From Sneathiella aquimaris (GTDB lineage Bacteria; Pseudomonadota; Alphaproteobacteria; Sneathiellales; Sneathiellaceae): a stretch of 64,000 bases of DNA. Where the stretch lies: assembly GCF_026409565.1 (NCBI RefSeq), contig NZ_CP112881.1:3107501-3171500 (forward strand), in the 5' to 3' direction. The position numbers and the translations under genes are program-made. Below the pieces are notes generated by a model. The model ran no database searches. It saw only the letters and a program-made list of their open reading frames with translations, and had not been told where the DNA came from. This document shows positions 45,428 through 57,219 of this stretch, piece after piece (within the stretch, counting starts at the first letter, position 1; every line of letters starts with the position of its first letter).

Positions 45428-47461
45428 TTAAGTATCGAGGAAACTTCTAAGCTTTCTGGACCGGCTTGGATGCTTCAGCTTGCGAAGTGCTTTCGCTTCA
45501 ATCTGGCGAATACGTTCTCGGGTAACCGAGAACTGCTGACCGACTTCTTCCAGCGTGTGATCCGTATTCATTCCGATACCGAAACGCATACGAAGAACCC
45601 GTTCTTCACGCGGCGTCAAAGAGGCCAGAACGCGGGTCGTTGTTTCGCGCAGGTTTGATTGAATGGCCGCATCAAGAGGCTGCACCGCATTCTCATCGGG
45701 AATAAAGTCGCCCAAATGACTGTCTTCTTCATCACCAATCGGTGTTTCAAGACTAATCGGCTCTTTCGCAATTTTCATGACCTTGCGCACTTTTTCAAGC
45801 GGCATGCCCAATTTAACAGCAAGCTCTTCCGGTGTTGGCTCCCGGCCAATTTCGTGAAGCATCTGACGGGAAGTCCGAACCAGCTTATTAATCGTTTCGA
45901 TCATATGGACCGGAATACGGATTGTCCGCGCCTGATCCGCAATCGAACGCGTAATCGCCTGCCTGATCCACCAAGTCGCATAGGTTGAGAATTTATAGCC
46001 GCGGCGATACTCAAACTTGTCCACGGCCTTCATCAGACCAATATTACCTTCCTGAATAAGGTCAAGGAACTGCAGGCCACGGTTTGTGTATTTTTTCGCA
46101 ATAGAGATCACCAGTCGCAGGTTGGCTTCTACCATCTCTTTTTTCGCCCGGCTGGCTTCTTTTTCACCGGTCTGCACTGTACTGACAATCCGGCGGAATT
46201 CAGTCATTGGCATACCAAATTCTGATGAAATCTTGATAATCTCACCGCGAATTTCGTTAATACCGCTCAATTCATTTCCGGTGAAATCTTTCCACCCCTT
46301 GGCTTTAAGCTTGGAAACTTTTTCCACCCAGTTCGGGTCCAGTTCCGAGCCAAAATAATTTTCAAGAAAACTTGTCCGCGCGACTTTGTTACGCTCAGCC
46401 AACCGCAGCAGCTTACCCTCCAGGCTCATAAGCCGGCGATTGATGCCGTAGAGCTGGTCAACAAGAGCCTCGATCCGGTTATTGGTCAGATGGACATCGT
46501 CCATCAATTTCACCAACTCGTTTTTCAGCTTGTCATATTTCTTTTCCTGCGTTGCAGGAACGGCTTCATTCTCCATTGCAGCCGTCAAACGGGCTTCCTG
46601 AAGCTTATGAAGTTTTTTGTATGTTTTCGCGATTTCATCAAAACGCTCATAAACCTGAGGTTTCAGCGTTTCTTCCAGCGCCGCGAGCGACATGGTGTTT
46701 TCTTCGGCATCGTCCGCATCATCATCATCACGCTGAACAGGGTTACCGTCTTCATCGACTTCCTGTTCTTCGCTCTCATCGTCGTCGTCATCGGATGAGT
46801 CATCACTATCGCTCAAATCCGCCGCCGGCAAATCGTCGTCTGCATCTTCATCGAAGCCTTCCTGCAATGCCTTTTCAGCCGCAGCGCCTGCTCCGTAAGT
46901 GGCGTCCAGATCAATTACATCCCGGAGGAGCAACTGCTCTTGCAGCATCAATTCGCGCCAGTTAAGAATTGCCCGAATGGTCAGCGGACTTTCACAAATC
47001 GCACCAATCATCTTGCCGCGCCCCGCTTCTATGCGCTTGGCAATCGCAATCTCACCTTCGCGGGACAGCAATTCAACTGTTCCCATCTCACGAAGATACA
47101 TGCGAACAGGGTCGTCTGTACGGTCCCCGGTCGTGGTTGGTTTGTCTGCTGGCTTTTCAGGAACTTTTTCGTCAGAAGTTTCTTCATTTTCATTCGAAGA
47201 GGCTTCTTCTCCGGCTTCGTCATTCTCGACGACGTTAATGCCCATCTCCGAAAGCAAGGACATTGTGTCTTCGATCTGCTCGGACGACATCTGGTCCTGC
47301 GGCAAAACTTCGTTAAGCTCGTCAAATGTCACGAAGCCTTTTTCTTTTGCCTTTGCCAGCATGTTTTTAACAGCAGCCTGCGAGGCATCGATCAGCGGGC
47401 TATCTGGTGCATCTTCCCGTTGTTCCGGTGCTTCCGCTGCTTCTGCACTTTTCATGGCCAT
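45428..47461 (-). CDS. rpoD: RNA polymerase sigma factor RpoD (sigma70)
   Basis: The primary sigma factor, 677 residues. Region 1.1 lies near residues 28-82, region 1.2 has [17 protein letters not shown], the non-conserved insert holds an Asp/Glu-rich stretch (about 203-255), region 2.3-2.4 has [34 protein letters not shown], and region 4.2 ends [32 protein letters not shown]. Start ATG 47461. It follows dnaG after 61 nt on the same strand, the classical macromolecular-synthesis pairing. Confidence 0.98.
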   Translation of the reverse strand: MAMKSAEAAEAPEQREDAPDSPLIDASQAAVKNMLAKAKEKGFVTFDELNEVLPQDQMSSEQIEDTMSLLSEMGINVVENDEAGEEASSNENEETSDEKVPEKPADKPTTTGDRTDDPVRMYLREMGTVELLSREGEIAIAKRIEAGRGKMIGAICESPLTIRAILNWRELMLQEQLLLRDVIDLDATYGAGAAAEKALQEGFDEDADDDLPAADLSDSDDSSDDDDDESEEQEVDEDGNPVQRDDDDADDAEENTMSLAALEETLKPQVYERFDEIAKTYKKLHKLQEARLTAAMENEAVPATQEKKYDKLKNELVKLMDDVHLTNNRIEALVDQLYGINRRLMSLEGKLLRLAERNKVARTSFLENYFGSELDPNWVEKVSKLKAKGWKDFTGNELSGINEIRGEIIKISSEFGMPMTEFRRIVSTVQTGEKEASRAKKEMVEANLRLVISIAKKYTNRGLQFLDLIQEGNIGLMKAVDKFEYRRGYKFSTYATWWIRQAITRSIADQARTIRIPVHMIETINKLVRTSRQMLHEIGREPTPEELAVKLGMPLEKVRKVMKIAKEPISLETPIGDEEDSHLGDFIPDENAVQPLDAAIQSNLRETTTRVLASLTPREERVLRMRFGIGMNTDHTLEEVGQQFSVTRERIRQIEAKALRKLKHPSRSRKLRSFLDT

Positions 47462-47522
47462 ATATTTCTAACTCCTGAATTGTACCGACAACGGATCCAA
47501 AGCCCGAAATCGTACCTAATCT

Positions 47523-49412
47523 TCAAAATCCGGTATTCCGGCCAGATGCCACTCCAAAACCATCAAGATCCGCTTCATTTCCCTCTGCTTCCTGCAGAGC
47601 TTTTTGCGCAAGCTTCAAACGGTCGAGATTTTCGCGTGTCACATCCTGTTCTAAATTCTTTTGCGCTACCTTCAGATCCTGCTCTAACTTCACGCGCTCG
47701 TATCGTGCCACCAAATGCAACCAACCCTGTGTAGCATCTTCTAAAGCAGCCTCTTTCTCTGCGAACCAGTCCAGGCTCCCAGATGTGTCCTTACTAAACT
47801 TCTCCACCACGCTAAAAAGACTACGTTTGGTTAAGTGGTGCTTCATTCTATCGTAGTCAAGATCTGATTCGGAAGTTGCAATTTCTATGATTGCATTATG
47901 GAGCCTGTCAAGATCAGCTGAAAAAAGTTGAATCGCGGCGAATTCATCAAAGTAACTTTCCAGTATTTCCGGGTGGTTAACGACTGTTATCAGCAACAGT
48001 TCTTCCCGACGACCCATCTTTGTCGACTTGGCAATCGGGGTTTCCGCGACCTGGTTTTTTCCAAATTTATTCTTTTGATTCGCGAATCTCCCGAATCGCT
48101 CCGGTTTTTTGCCTGCCGAATAAGACCCCTTTTGCTGAAACGACTGCTCGCGGCTCCAACGCCACAAACGATCCTTAAAGTGCTTTATATAATAATCGCG
48201 AACAGTCTGGTCTTCCATCTGATCGCATAAAGACATAAGAGATCGTTCAAAGGCAGCCTTTTGCTCGGGCGTTTTAACAGCATGCCCTTCCAGCTCTTTT
48301 TTCCATAGCAATTCAGAAAGCGGTAGCGCTTTGTTTAGGATATCAGCCATCGCCCGCGGCCCTTCAGACTTTATCAAATCATCTGGGTCCACACCTTCCG
48401 GCAGCAACGCAAATCGCAGGGATTTGCCCGGCATTAACAGAGGCAACGCCCGTTCCGAGGCCCGTTGCGCGGCTCTCCAACCAGCGGCATCCCCATCGAG
48501 ACACATAATAGGCTCAGGAGCCATCTTCCATAAAATGCGAAGCTGATCCTCGGTTACCGCTGTCCCGAGAGGGGCCACAGCCTGCTCAAAGCCAGCCTCT
48601 GCCAACGCAATGACATCCATATACCCTTCGGCCACGATGACATTCCCCGCATCAAATGCTTTGCGCCGTGCAGACGCCATATTATAGAGAATATGTCCCT
48701 TATGAAAAAGTGGCGTATCCGGTGAGTTCAGATATTTTGCTGGCGCATCGCCCAGCGCTCGCCCCCCGAAAGCAATGACACGGCCCTGCCGGTCGCCAAT
48801 TGGAAACATCAATCGATCTCTGAACCGATCGTATGAGGGACGGCCATCATCAGGCTGAATGATAAGCCCGGCCTCCATCATCAGATTTTCAGTAACCCCG
48901 CGGGCAAGCAACGCTTCTTTCAGGGCAGTTCTTGCTGATGGGGCGAACCCAATGCCAAACTGACTAACCGCCTGATCAGAAACCTTACGGCGTTCCAGAT
49001 AGGCGCGGGCGGCCGTCCCTGCCTGTGAGGAGAGCTGAGCGGAAAACCATTTCGCAGCAAGATCCATTACCTCGTGGAGTGTCGCCGACTTTTGCTGCTG
49101 CTGCTTTTCATGCGGATCCTGCGCCGGCATTTGCAAACCAGCCAGATCGGCGAGTCTTTCGATCGCTTCAGGAAAAGAGACGCCCTCGGTCTGCTTGACG
49201 AATTCAACATGATCCCCATGGGCCCCACAGCCAAAGCAATGGTAGAAGCCTTTTTCTTCGTTCACTGTAAAAGAAGGGGATTTTTCATTGTGAAAGGGAC
49301 AGAGGCCAGAATATTCCCGCCCCTTTTTGGTCAGCTTTGTGCGTCGGCCGACAAGGTCCGATAAACCGACACGCGCTTTTATTTCCTCCAGAAAATGTGG
49401 TGGAAAAGCCAT
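47523..49412 (-). CDS. dnaG: DNA primase
   Basis: Synthesises RNA primers at the fork. A 629-residue protein with the CHC2 zinc finger (CPFHNEKSPSFTVNEEKGFYHCFGCGAHGD, about 39-67), the catalytic core with TOPRIM motif IVAEGYMDVIALAEAG and CLDGDAAGWRAA, and a helical C-terminal helicase-binding domain. ATG 49412. Lies between the YqeY-like gene (52 nt upstream) and rpoD (61 nt downstream), probably one transcript. Confidence 0.97.
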   Translation of the reverse strand: MAFPPHFLEEIKARVGLSDLVGRRTKLTKKGREYSGLCPFHNEKSPSFTVNEEKGFYHCFGCGAHGDHVEFVKQTEGVSFPEAIERLADLAGLQMPAQDPHEKQQQQKSATLHEVMDLAAKWFSAQLSSQAGTAARAYLERRKVSDQAVSQFGIGFAPSARTALKEALLARGVTENLMMEAGLIIQPDDGRPSYDRFRDRLMFPIGDRQGRVIAFGGRALGDAPAKYLNSPDTPLFHKGHILYNMASARRKAFDAGNVIVAEGYMDVIALAEAGFEQAVAPLGTAVTEDQLRILWKMAPEPIMCLDGDAAGWRAAQRASERALPLLMPGKSLRFALLPEGVDPDDLIKSEGPRAMADILNKALPLSELLWKKELEGHAVKTPEQKAAFERSLMSLCDQMEDQTVRDYYIKHFKDRLWRWSREQSFQQKGSYSAGKKPERFGRFANQKNKFGKNQVAETPIAKSTKMGRREELLLITVVNHPEILESYFDEFAAIQLFSADLDRLHNAIIEIATSESDLDYDRMKHHLTKRSLFSVVEKFSKDTSGSLDWFAEKEAALEDATQGWLHLVARYERVKLEQDLKVAQKNLEQDVTRENLDRLKLAQKALQEAEGNEADLDGFGVASGRNTGF

Positions 49413-49464
49413 TTAGTCTCCAATGAAAAGCCGAAAAAAACTTCAGCAGCAATACCGGACGACT

Positions 49465-49923
49465 TTACGCCCCCAGCGCCGCTTTTACAAATGCATTGGC
49501 TTTCGAGAAATCCATGCGACCTGCATATTTGGCTTTTAAGGCACCCATGGTTTTACCCATATCCTTAAGTCCAACAGCGCCAATTTCGGCGATGGTTTCT
49601 TCAACTGCTTTTTTTGTCTCATCTTCGCCAAACTGCTTAGGCAGATATTCGGAGATGATCTCGATTTCCTCCTGCTCAGAAGTCGCCAGATCAATTCTGC
49701 CGCCTTCTTCGTAGGCTTTGACGGACTCGCGGCGCTGACGGACCATAGTGGTCAGCATCTGGAGAATCTCATCTTCGCCGATTCCATCTTCAGATCCCTT
49801 CTCCCGGCCTGCGATATCCCTGTCTTTGAGGGTAGCCAAAATCAAACGCAAAGTGGAAACTTTCCGCTTATCCTTTGATTTCATTGCCTCTTTTAAAGAG
49901 TCTTTCAATCTGGTGCGTAACAT
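49465..49923 (-). CDS. GatB/YqeY domain protein
   Basis: A 152-residue YqeY-like protein: MLRTRLKDSLKEAMKSKDKRKVSTLRLILATLKDRDI at the N-terminus and MGKTMGALKAKYAGRMDFSKANAFVKAALG at the C-terminus, the two helical blocks shared with the tail of GatB. Its role is unknown; a tRNA-amidotransferase-related function is only suggested by homology. It often precedes dnaG-rpoD, as here. Divergent from carA. Confidence 0.93.
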   Translation of the reverse strand: MLRTRLKDSLKEAMKSKDKRKVSTLRLILATLKDRDIAGREKGSEDGIGEDEILQMLTTMVRQRRESVKAYEEGGRIDLATSEQEEIEIISEYLPKQFGEDETKKAVEETIAEIGAVGLKDMGKTMGALKAKYAGRMDFSKANAFVKAALGA

Positions 49924-50039
49924 AATTCATTAAACTATTGTGAAGAAAGGAGCCATACTAACTCAATGGTCGAATTATAGCAAACCAAATTTTTTATGTA
50001 AGTCATTGTTTTTAAAGGGAAATTTTTGCAAACGAGAAC

Positions 50040-50068
50040 TTGACCTTAAATGCTGTTTCGCTTAATGT
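50040..50068 (+). promoter_or_regulatory. candidate promoter for carAB
   Basis: TTGACC (50040-50045) and TAATGT (50063-50068) are 17 nt apart in the 211-nt gap between the divergent yqeY-like gene and carA. No attenuator or arginine/pyrimidine control site was recognised. Confidence 0.45.
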
Positions 50069-50134
50069 CCCGCGTCAATATCAATATCGGCGGAAGGAAG
50101 CGGCCCAGCAGTATCGCAGGGGGTCCCTATAGTC

Positions 50135-51310
50135 ATGTCTAAATCGATTAATATTACACAATTGCATGCAGAGCGGACGCCGACGGCCCTGCTCGTGCTC
50201 GGTGACGGCACCATATTCCATGGCTTTGGAATTGGACAAACTGGCGAAACGATCGGAGAGGTTTGCTTTAACACCTCCATTACAGGTTATCAGGAAAGCC
50301 TGACAGACCCATCGTTTGCCGGACAATTGATTACCTTTACATTCCCTCATATCGGGAATGTCGGGTTTAACGAGGAAGATATCGAAACCGCAGGTGTTGC
50401 AGCAGGCGGATTGATAATCCGGGCAGATATTACAGACCCAGCAAACTGGCGCGCTGTTGGCGACCTTGACGATTGGTTGAAAGCGCGGGGGCTGACGGGC
50501 ATTGCCGGTATCGACACTCGCCGCCTCACTCACGTCATTCGAGAAAGCGGCGCCCCGAACGGTATCATCGCTTTTGATCCTGAAGGCAAATTTGATATTG
50601 AAGCCCTTAAGAAAAAGGCGGCTGAATGGCCCGGCCTTGAAGGAATGGATCTTGCCAAGGAAGTTTCCTGCAAAGAAAGCTATACCTGGACCGAGACCAA
50701 CTGGACTATGAACGACGGCTTTGGCAAACAGCAATCCCCTAAACGGCATATTGTCGCTGTGGATTATGGTGTGAAACGGAATATTCTGAGATGCCTCGCC
50801 TCACTTGGTTGTTCAATTACGGTTGTTCCGGCATCAGCGACCTTTGCGGATATCATGGCGCATAACCCTGACGGCATTTTTCTGGCAAATGGGCCGGGGG
50901 ATCCTGCAGCGACAGGAAAATATGCTGTACCAGTTATTAAAGACTGCATCGAAAGCGGCATTCCCACCTTTGGTATTTGTCTAGGCCACCAAATGCTTGC
51001 CTTGGCGGTCGGGGCACAGACGGTAAAAATGATGCAGGGGCACCGCGGCGCCAACCAGCCGGTAAAGGATCTCACCACTGGGAAGGTGGAAATAACATCG
51101 CAGAACCATGGCTTCGTGGTGAAACGCGAAAGTCTGCCTGTCGGAGTAACCGAAACCCATAAGTCTTTGTTTGACGGTGTCGTTGAAGGGATCTCTCTTG
51201 ATGGCAAACCTGTCTTCTCTGTCCAGTACCATCCGGAAGCAAGTCCCGGACCGCAGGACAGCCATTACCTTTTCCAACGCTTTGTAGATATGGTGGACGC
51301 ACATGCCTAA
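50135..51310 (+). CDS. carA: carbamoyl-phosphate synthase small subunit
   Basis: Glutaminase subunit supplying ammonia for carbamoyl phosphate, used in arginine and pyrimidine synthesis. The 391-residue protein has the N-terminal CPSase domain ([43 protein letters not shown]) and a class I glutaminase with nucleophile Cys282 in GICLGHQ and the His/Glu pair in [12 protein letters not shown]. The carB ATG overlaps its last 8 nt, so stoichiometric expression is expected. Confidence 0.97.
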   Translation: MSKSINITQLHAERTPTALLVLGDGTIFHGFGIGQTGETIGEVCFNTSITGYQESLTDPSFAGQLITFTFPHIGNVGFNEEDIETAGVAAGGLIIRADITDPANWRAVGDLDDWLKARGLTGIAGIDTRRLTHVIRESGAPNGIIAFDPEGKFDIEALKKKAAEWPGLEGMDLAKEVSCKESYTWTETNWTMNDGFGKQQSPKRHIVAVDYGVKRNILRCLASLGCSITVVPASATFADIMAHNPDGIFLANGPGDPAATGKYAVPVIKDCIESGIPTFGICLGHQMLALAVGAQTVKMMQGHRGANQPVKDLTTGKVEITSQNHGFVVKRESLPVGVTETHKSLFDGVVEGISLDGKPVFSVQYHPEASPGPQDSHYLFQRFVDMVDAHA

Positions 51311-54300
51311 ACGTACCGATATCCAGTCCATTATGATCATTGGTGCCGGACCGATTATTATCGGTCAGGCCTGTGAGTTTGATTATTCGGGAACACAAGC
51401 CTGCAAGGCGCTTAAAGAAGAAGGGTACCGGGTTATTCTGGTCAACTCCAATCCAGCCACGATCATGACAGACCCTGGTCTGGCCGACGCGACCTATGTC
51501 GAGCCGATTACCCCTGAGGTTGTCGAGAAAATTCTGGAAAAAGAAAAACCAGACGCCCTTCTGCCAACAATGGGCGGACAAACGGCCCTGAATACAGCGC
51601 TTGCCCTAGCCGAGAGTGGCGCGCTTGATCGTCTCAACGTTCAGCTGATTGGCGCCAACCGCGAAGCTATTTCAAAAGCAGAAGACCGGGATAAATTCCG
51701 GACTGCCATGATGAAAATTGGCCTCGACATGCCGATAAGTGCGGTTGCACACAGTCTTGAAGAAGCGTGGACCGTTCTTGAGGAAGTTAAACTTCCCTGC
51801 ATTATTCGCCCTTCCTTTACGATGGGTGGCACAGGGGGCGGTATCGCTTATAACCGTGAAGAATTTGAAACAATTATAGCTTCTGGTCTGGACGCGTCTC
51901 CAACAACGGAAGTGCTGGTCGAAGAAAGCATTGTTGGCTGGAAAGAATATGAAATGGAAGTTGTGCGCGATCAGGCGGACAATTGTATCATTATCTGTTC
52001 CATTGAAAATGTTGACCCAATGGGCGTTCATACGGGAGACTCCATTACAGTTGCGCCAGCCCTGACGCTGACGGACAAAGAATACCAGATCATGCGGAAC
52101 GCATCTTTGGCAGTCCTTCGGGAAATCGGTGTTGAAACAGGCGGGTCAAACGTTCAATTTGCCGTAAACCCTGAAAATGGACGCCTGATTATTATCGAAA
52201 TGAACCCAAGGGTGTCTCGTTCCAGTGCTCTGGCGTCAAAAGCAACAGGCTTTCCGATCGCCAAAATCGCGGCAAAGCTGGCTGTTGGCTACACGCTGGA
52301 TGAACTCGACAATGATATCACGGGGTCCACGCCTGCGTCTTTCGAACCAACGATCGACTATGTCGTTACCAAAATCCCGCGCTTTACATTCGAAAAATTC
52401 CAAGGCGCGGAAGCCATTCTTGGCACTGCGATGAAGTCGGTGGGCGAAGCCATGGCGGTTGGACGCACATTTCAGGAATCCTTGCAAAAAGCCCTTCGCT
52501 CGCTTGAAACCGGCTTAACCGGCCTGAACGAGACTGACATTGGCAACGACAAACAAGGCATCATGAACGTGCTGGCCAAAAGCACACCTGATCGGCTTCT
52601 GAATATTGCGCAGGCCTTCCGGGCCGGCCTGACATTTGAAGAGATCAAAGCGTCCAGCAAGTTTGAACCCTGGTTTCTCTCACAAATTGAAAGCCTGGTT
52701 CTTGCTGAGGAAGCGGTTCGTGAAAAAGGTCTTCCGACCAACAAGGGCGGATTGCTGACCCTTAAAAAAATGGGCTTTTCGGACGCGCGCCTTGCTGAAA
52801 TTTCAGGAAAAACCGCGGAAGAAGTCAGCGCCTTACGCGCTACCCTCGACGTCCAGCCGGTCTACAAGAAAATCGACACCTGTGCAGGTGAATTTACCTC
52901 ACAAACCCCCTATTTATATTCCACTTTTGAAGGAAATGAATGGGATCCGGCGGTCTGTGAAGCAATGCCAACCGACCGGAAGAAAGTCATCATTCTGGGC
53001 GGCGGCCCAAACCGGATTGGTCAGGGGATTGAATTTGACTATTGTTGCGTTCATGCAGCGTATGCCATGGAAGACGCTGGTTACGAATCCATTATGGTCA
53101 ATTGCAATCCGGAAACCGTGTCCACTGACTATGACACATCAGATCGATTGTATTTCGAGCCTTTGACGATCGAAGATACCCTTGCGATTATCAGAAAAGA
53201 GCAAAGCAACGGAAGTCTGCACGGTGTTATCGTGCAGTTCGGCGGGCAAACACCTCTGAAGCTTGCTGCCGGCCTGGAAGCGGCGGGCGTTCCGATTTTG
53301 GGAACAAGTCCGGATGCGATTGATCTGGCCGAAGACCGCGAACGTTTTCAACAACTCCTCCATAAATTGGGGCTGGTCCAGCCTGAAAATGGGATTGCAC
53401 GCTCAGTTGAAGAAGCGTTTGAAGCAGCCCATAAAATTGGTTATCCCGTTGTTGTCCGTCCCTCCTATGTTCTTGGTGGCCGTGCGATGGAAATCGTTCG
53501 CAGTGATGACGCCTTGAACCGCTATATGACAGAAGCTGTTCAGGTGTCTGGCGAAAATCCAGTTTTGATTGACGGCTATCTTCAGAACGCCATTGAAGTT
53601 GACGTTGATTGCCTCTGTGACGGCAAAGACGTGTATGTTGCCGGCATTATGGAACATATCGAAGAAGCGGGCATTCACTCCGGTGATAGTGCCTGTGCCC
53701 TACCGCCCTACACATTGAGCGAAGACACAATCGCTGAAATTCGCAAACAATCTGAATCGCTGGCGATTGCCCTCAACGTTGTCGGACTGATGAATGTTCA
53801 GTTTGCGGTTAAAGAAGGCACCGTCTACATCCTGGAGGTCAATCCAAGAGCAAGCCGGACAGTTCCCTTCGTTGCAAAAAGCATCAACTATCCGATTGCT
53901 AAAATTGCTGCACGGATCATGGCTGGCGAAACACTTGCATCCTTCAACCTTGAAGAAAAAACGCTTGATCATGTTACGGTCAAGGAAGCGGTATTCCCGT
54001 TCGCACGGTTCCCGGGCGTTGACGTTATTCTCGGACCGGAGATGCGTTCTACAGGTGAAGTCATGGGCATAGACAAAGACTTTGCCTCTGCTTTCCTGAA
54101 ATCACAGATGGCCGCAGGGGTCGTTTTGCCAACGTCGGGCAATGTATTCATTTCAGTGAAAGATCTGGATAAACCATTGGTCAAAGATGTCGCCTTAAAA
54201 CTTGTAGAACTGGGCTTCAGTCTTGTCTCAACAGCTGGTACTGCCGCCTATTTCGAAGAAAACGGAATAGACGTCTCTCGCATCAATAAAGTGATGGAAG

Positions 54301-54527
54301 GGCGCCCCAACATTGTTGATTTCATGAAAAATGGAGAAATCGCAATGGTTATTAATACAACTGAGGGTGTACAGGCTCTAAAAGACAGTTATGATATTCG
54401 CCACACAGCCCTTGTAATGAAGACGCCATACTCGACGACGATCGCTGGCGCCAGAGCATCTGCAATGGCAATTGAGAAAATTAAGTCGGGAACACTTGAA
54501 GTCAATCCACTTCAATCCTATTCTTAA
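51303..54527 (+). CDS. carB: carbamoyl-phosphate synthase large subunit
   Basis: A 1074-residue synthetase with two homologous ATP-grasp halves. First half: [49 protein letters not shown]; second half: [53 protein letters not shown]. The C-terminal MGS-like allosteric domain ([19 protein letters not shown] to the end) is present. Overlaps carA by 8 nt. Confidence 0.97.
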   Translation: MPKRTDIQSIMIIGAGPIIIGQACEFDYSGTQACKALKEEGYRVILVNSNPATIMTDPGLADATYVEPITPEVVEKILEKEKPDALLPTMGGQTALNTALALAESGALDRLNVQLIGANREAISKAEDRDKFRTAMMKIGLDMPISAVAHSLEEAWTVLEEVKLPCIIRPSFTMGGTGGGIAYNREEFETIIASGLDASPTTEVLVEESIVGWKEYEMEVVRDQADNCIIICSIENVDPMGVHTGDSITVAPALTLTDKEYQIMRNASLAVLREIGVETGGSNVQFAVNPENGRLIIIEMNPRVSRSSALASKATGFPIAKIAAKLAVGYTLDELDNDITGSTPASFEPTIDYVVTKIPRFTFEKFQGAEAILGTAMKSVGEAMAVGRTFQESLQKALRSLETGLTGLNETDIGNDKQGIMNVLAKSTPDRLLNIAQAFRAGLTFEEIKASSKFEPWFLSQIESLVLAEEAVREKGLPTNKGGLLTLKKMGFSDARLAEISGKTAEEVSALRATLDVQPVYKKIDTCAGEFTSQTPYLYSTFEGNEWDPAVCEAMPTDRKKVIILGGGPNRIGQGIEFDYCCVHAAYAMEDAGYESIMVNCNPETVSTDYDTSDRLYFEPLTIEDTLAIIRKEQSNGSLHGVIVQFGGQTPLKLAAGLEAAGVPILGTSPDAIDLAEDRERFQQLLHKLGLVQPENGIARSVEEAFEAAHKIGYPVVVRPSYVLGGRAMEIVRSDDALNRYMTEAVQVSGENPVLIDGYLQNAIEVDVDCLCDGKDVYVAGIMEHIEEAGIHSGDSACALPPYTLSEDTIAEIRKQSESLAIALNVVGLMNVQFAVKEGTVYILEVNPRASRTVPFVAKSINYPIAKIAARIMAGETLASFNLEEKTLDHVTVKEAVFPFARFPGVDVILGPEMRSTGEVMGIDKDFASAFLKSQMAAGVVLPTSGNVFISVKDLDKPLVKDVALKLVELGFSLVSTAGTAAYFEENGIDVSRINKVMEGRPNIVDFMKNGEIAMVINTTEGVQALKDSYDIRHTALVMKTPYSTTIAGARASAMAIEKIKSGTLEVNPLQSYS

Positions 54528-54560
54528 CTCTTTGTGCAAACGAAAAGAGCATTAACACGA

Positions 54561-54582
54561 TGCGTCTCAAACATCAGACGCA
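54561..54582 (+). terminator. hairpin between carB and greA
   Basis: TGCGTCT (54561-54567) pairs with AGACGCA (54576-54582) around CAAACATC. The following sequence CAACAAGAGAG is not T-rich, so it is a weak terminator at best and may allow readthrough into greA. Confidence 0.45.
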
Positions 54583-54621
54583 ACAAGAGAGCATTTGCGT
54601 GATAGCGTAAACAGAGATTTT

Positions 54622-55095
54622 ATGGAAAGATTACCTATGACTGCAGCTGGTTTCGACCGGCTGGAAGCAGAACTGAAAAACCTTAAGTCCAACTCACGCC
54701 CAGCTGTTATTCAGGCGATTGCCACAGCACGCGAGCATGGTGACCTTTCGGAAAATGCAGAATATCATGCTGCAAAAGAACAACAGTCTCACATCGAGGG
54801 TCGCATCGCGGAACTGGAAGACAAGCTTGGACGGTCGGAAGTTATCGACGTTGCCGCCATTACGGGTGGCCAAATCAAGTTTGGTGCGACCGTTCTGATT
54901 GTTGATGAAGACACCGATGAAGAAACGACCTATCAGATCGTTGGTGAGGATGAGAGCAACATTGAAGAAGGTCGCCTCTCCATTCGGGCGCCTCTTGCAC
55001 GCGCATTGATCAATAAAGAGCAGGGCGACAGTGTTGAAGTCACAACACCTGGCGGCTCAAAAGCTTACGAGATTCTTGAAGTCAAATATGTCTAA
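54622..55095 (+). CDS. greA: transcription elongation factor GreA
   Basis: Restarts backtracked RNA polymerase by stimulating transcript cleavage. The 157-residue protein has the N-terminal coiled coil ([22 protein letters not shown] through [14 protein letters not shown]-like [16 protein letters not shown]) with the acidic tip [16 protein letters not shown], then the C-terminal FKBP-like domain ending [19 protein letters not shown] use ATG 54622; TTG 54595 would add nine residues. Likely partly cotranscribed with carAB. Confidence 0.96.
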   Translation: MERLPMTAAGFDRLEAELKNLKSNSRPAVIQAIATAREHGDLSENAEYHAAKEQQSHIEGRIAELEDKLGRSEVIDVAAITGGQIKFGATVLIVDEDTDEETTYQIVGEDESNIEEGRLSIRAPLARALINKEQGDSVEVTTPGGSKAYEILEVKYV

Positions 55096-55116
55096 ACTGA
55101 CTGTAAGACGAAAAAA

Positions 55117-55140
55117 AAGCCCCGTGTAAAAACGGGGCTT
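55117..55140. terminator. bidirectional terminator between convergent greA and prpE
   Basis: AAGCCCCGT (55117-55125) pairs with ACGGGGCTT (55132-55140) around GTAAAA; six A precede the stem and five further T follow it, so it serves both genes. Confidence 0.9.
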
Positions 55141-55166
55141 TTTTGTTTGGCTGGTTTCCAGCATTT

Positions 55167-57068
55167 TTACTGCTTTGGATACCCGACTTTCTTGAGAATT
55201 TCAGTGATTTCATCCAGGATCGCCGGGTCGTCGATGGTTGCCGGAGGGTTGTAAGGTTCACCATCTGCAATCTTTCTCATAATGCCGCGCAAAATTTTAC
55301 CCGACCTGGTCTTGGGTAGACGATTAACAATCATCGCTTCCTTGAACGCTGCAACCGGCCCGATTTTTTCGCGAACCCGTGTTACCAATTCCTTCACGAT
55401 ATCAGCATCCGGACGATTGACACCGGCGTTCAGGACCACAAATCCCATAGGGATTTGTCCCTTCAATTGATCCTTTGCGCCAATGACTGCGCATTCGGCG
55501 ACATCTTTATGCCCGGCAAGCACTTCTTCCATTCCGCCGGTAGATAATCGATGCCCCGCAACATTGATGATGTCATCAGTACGCGCCATGATAAACAGAT
55601 AACCGTCCTCATCAATATATCCCGCATCGCCCGTTTTATAATAACCAGGTATTTCACTCATGTAGGATTTGATAAGCCCTTCATCATTTTCCCATAAGGT
55701 TTTCAAGGTCCCCGGCGGTAACGGTAGCTTGACAGCAATGACACCAATTTCGCCCACTGGCATCTGTTTTGACGGGTCTTCCTCATCAATAATCTGGATA
55801 TCGTATCCCGCAACAGGAAGCGTTGGGCTACCCAACTTCACAGGTTTGATCCCATATCCCGCGCAATTCGCCCCCATGGGCCAACCTGTCTCTGTCTGCC
55901 ACCAGTGGTCGAGCACAGGCACTTGGAGGGTCTCCTGCGCCCAAATAATTGTGTCAGGATCCGCTCTTTCGCCCGCCAGGAAAAGGGTTTTGAAATGGCT
56001 TAGATCATAGTTGCCAACCAGTTTCCCTTCCGGGTCCTGCTGTTTAATCGCTCGAAAGGCCGTGGGGGCCGTAAACAGGGCCTTGACGTTATGGTCCTGA
56101 ATAACCCGCCAGAAGGTGCCAGCATCAGGCGTACCCACAGGTTTCCCCTCAAACAAAATAGTGGTACAGCCATGAAGCAGGGGGGCATAGACAATGTAGG
56201 AATGTCCGACCACCCAGCCCACATCGGAGGCTGCCCAGAATACTTCGCCCGGATCAATGTCATAAACATGCTTCATCGACCATTTGAGCACGACAGCATG
56301 ACCGCCATTATCACGAACGACCCCCTTGGGGACCCCTGTTGTTCCAGACGTATACAGAATATATAGTGGATCCGTTGCCGCTACAGGAACACAATCAACA
56401 GGCTCTGCCTCCGCAACGAGTGCTTTCCATTCCACGTCTCGGCCGGGGATTAAATCAGCTTTTAGTTCAGGACGCTGAAGAATAACGCAGTTCTCTGGTT
56501 TATGGGCCGACAGTTCAATGGCTTCATCCAACAGAGGCTTATATTCAACAACCCGCCCCGGCTCCAGTCCGCAGGATCCTGCAATTATGGCAACCGGTTT
56601 GGCATCATCAATGCGGGTTGCCAATTCCTTGGCCGCAAAGCCACCAAAAACAACCGAGTGGATAGCACCGATACGGGCGCAAGCCAGCATCGCAATAGCC
56701 GCTTCAGGGACCATCGGCATATAGATAATGACCCGGTCTCCCTTCTTGATACCAAGAGAGGCAAGGCCCCCTGCAAACCGAGCGACGATTTCTGTCAATT
56801 GACGATAACTGAATTTCTCGACCAGATTTGTCATGGGACTATCGTAGATCAGCGCTGTTTGCTCTCCTCGGCCTTCTTCGACATGCCGGTCCAGACAGTT
56901 ATAGCAGGTATTCAGCTCCCCCCCAGGAAACCATCGGGTAAAGGGAGACTTTGAATCATCCAGCACCTGATCCCACTTTTTAGACCATTTCAACTCGTTT
57001 GCCGCGTCCGCCCAAAACCCCTCAGGATCTGTTAGTGACCGTTGGAAATCCTCTTCATAGGTTGGCAT
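55167..57068 (-). CDS. prpE: propionyl-CoA synthetase (PrpE-like)
   Basis: AMP-forming acyl-CoA synthetase of 633 residues, close to PrpE length (about 630) and shorter than typical Acs (650). The PrpE-type segments GGELNTCYNCLDRHVEEGRG and YTSGTTGVPKGVVRDNGGHAVVL are strong. WWQTETGWPMG is the A5 motif, and PKTRSGKILRGIMRKIADG near the end carries the catalytic lysine. Acetate activation cannot be excluded. ATG 57068 follows GGGAGGGACG. Single gene, convergent with greA. Confidence 0.92.
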   Translation of the reverse strand: MPTYEEDFQRSLTDPEGFWADAANELKWSKKWDQVLDDSKSPFTRWFPGGELNTCYNCLDRHVEEGRGEQTALIYDSPMTNLVEKFSYRQLTEIVARFAGGLASLGIKKGDRVIIYMPMVPEAAIAMLACARIGAIHSVVFGGFAAKELATRIDDAKPVAIIAGSCGLEPGRVVEYKPLLDEAIELSAHKPENCVILQRPELKADLIPGRDVEWKALVAEAEPVDCVPVAATDPLYILYTSGTTGVPKGVVRDNGGHAVVLKWSMKHVYDIDPGEVFWAASDVGWVVGHSYIVYAPLLHGCTTILFEGKPVGTPDAGTFWRVIQDHNVKALFTAPTAFRAIKQQDPEGKLVGNYDLSHFKTLFLAGERADPDTIIWAQETLQVPVLDHWWQTETGWPMGANCAGYGIKPVKLGSPTLPVAGYDIQIIDEEDPSKQMPVGEIGVIAVKLPLPPGTLKTLWENDEGLIKSYMSEIPGYYKTGDAGYIDEDGYLFIMARTDDIINVAGHRLSTGGMEEVLAGHKDVAECAVIGAKDQLKGQIPMGFVVLNAGVNRPDADIVKELVTRVREKIGPVAAFKEAMIVNRLPKTRSGKILRGIMRKIADGEPYNPPATIDDPAILDEITEILKKVGYPKQ

Positions 57069-57178
57069 TATAGCGTCCCTCCCACCATTTTGATTAATCC
57101 GGGCAGTGCTCGTATTCGTTCGAGACTTCTTTACCCTACGTCCGATCCTACTATGCCCATAATTCAGACATAAAAAAA

Positions 57179-57198
57179 GCCGTGAAAGACATCACGGC
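57179..57198. terminator. bidirectional terminator downstream of trcR
   Basis: GCCGTGA (57179-57185) and TCACGGC (57192-57198) flanked by seven A and nine T residues. On the minus strand it ends trcR, 22 nt after the stop codon, just before the prpE promoter region. Confidence 0.88.
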
Positions 57199-57219
57199 TT
57201 TTTTTTAAATTTTTGCTAG

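Noticed and set aside
46940-47734. 264-codon frame antisense to rpoD and dnaG
   Set aside because: Spans two certain genes and the gap between them; no motif, Cys/Phe/Arg-rich shadow composition.
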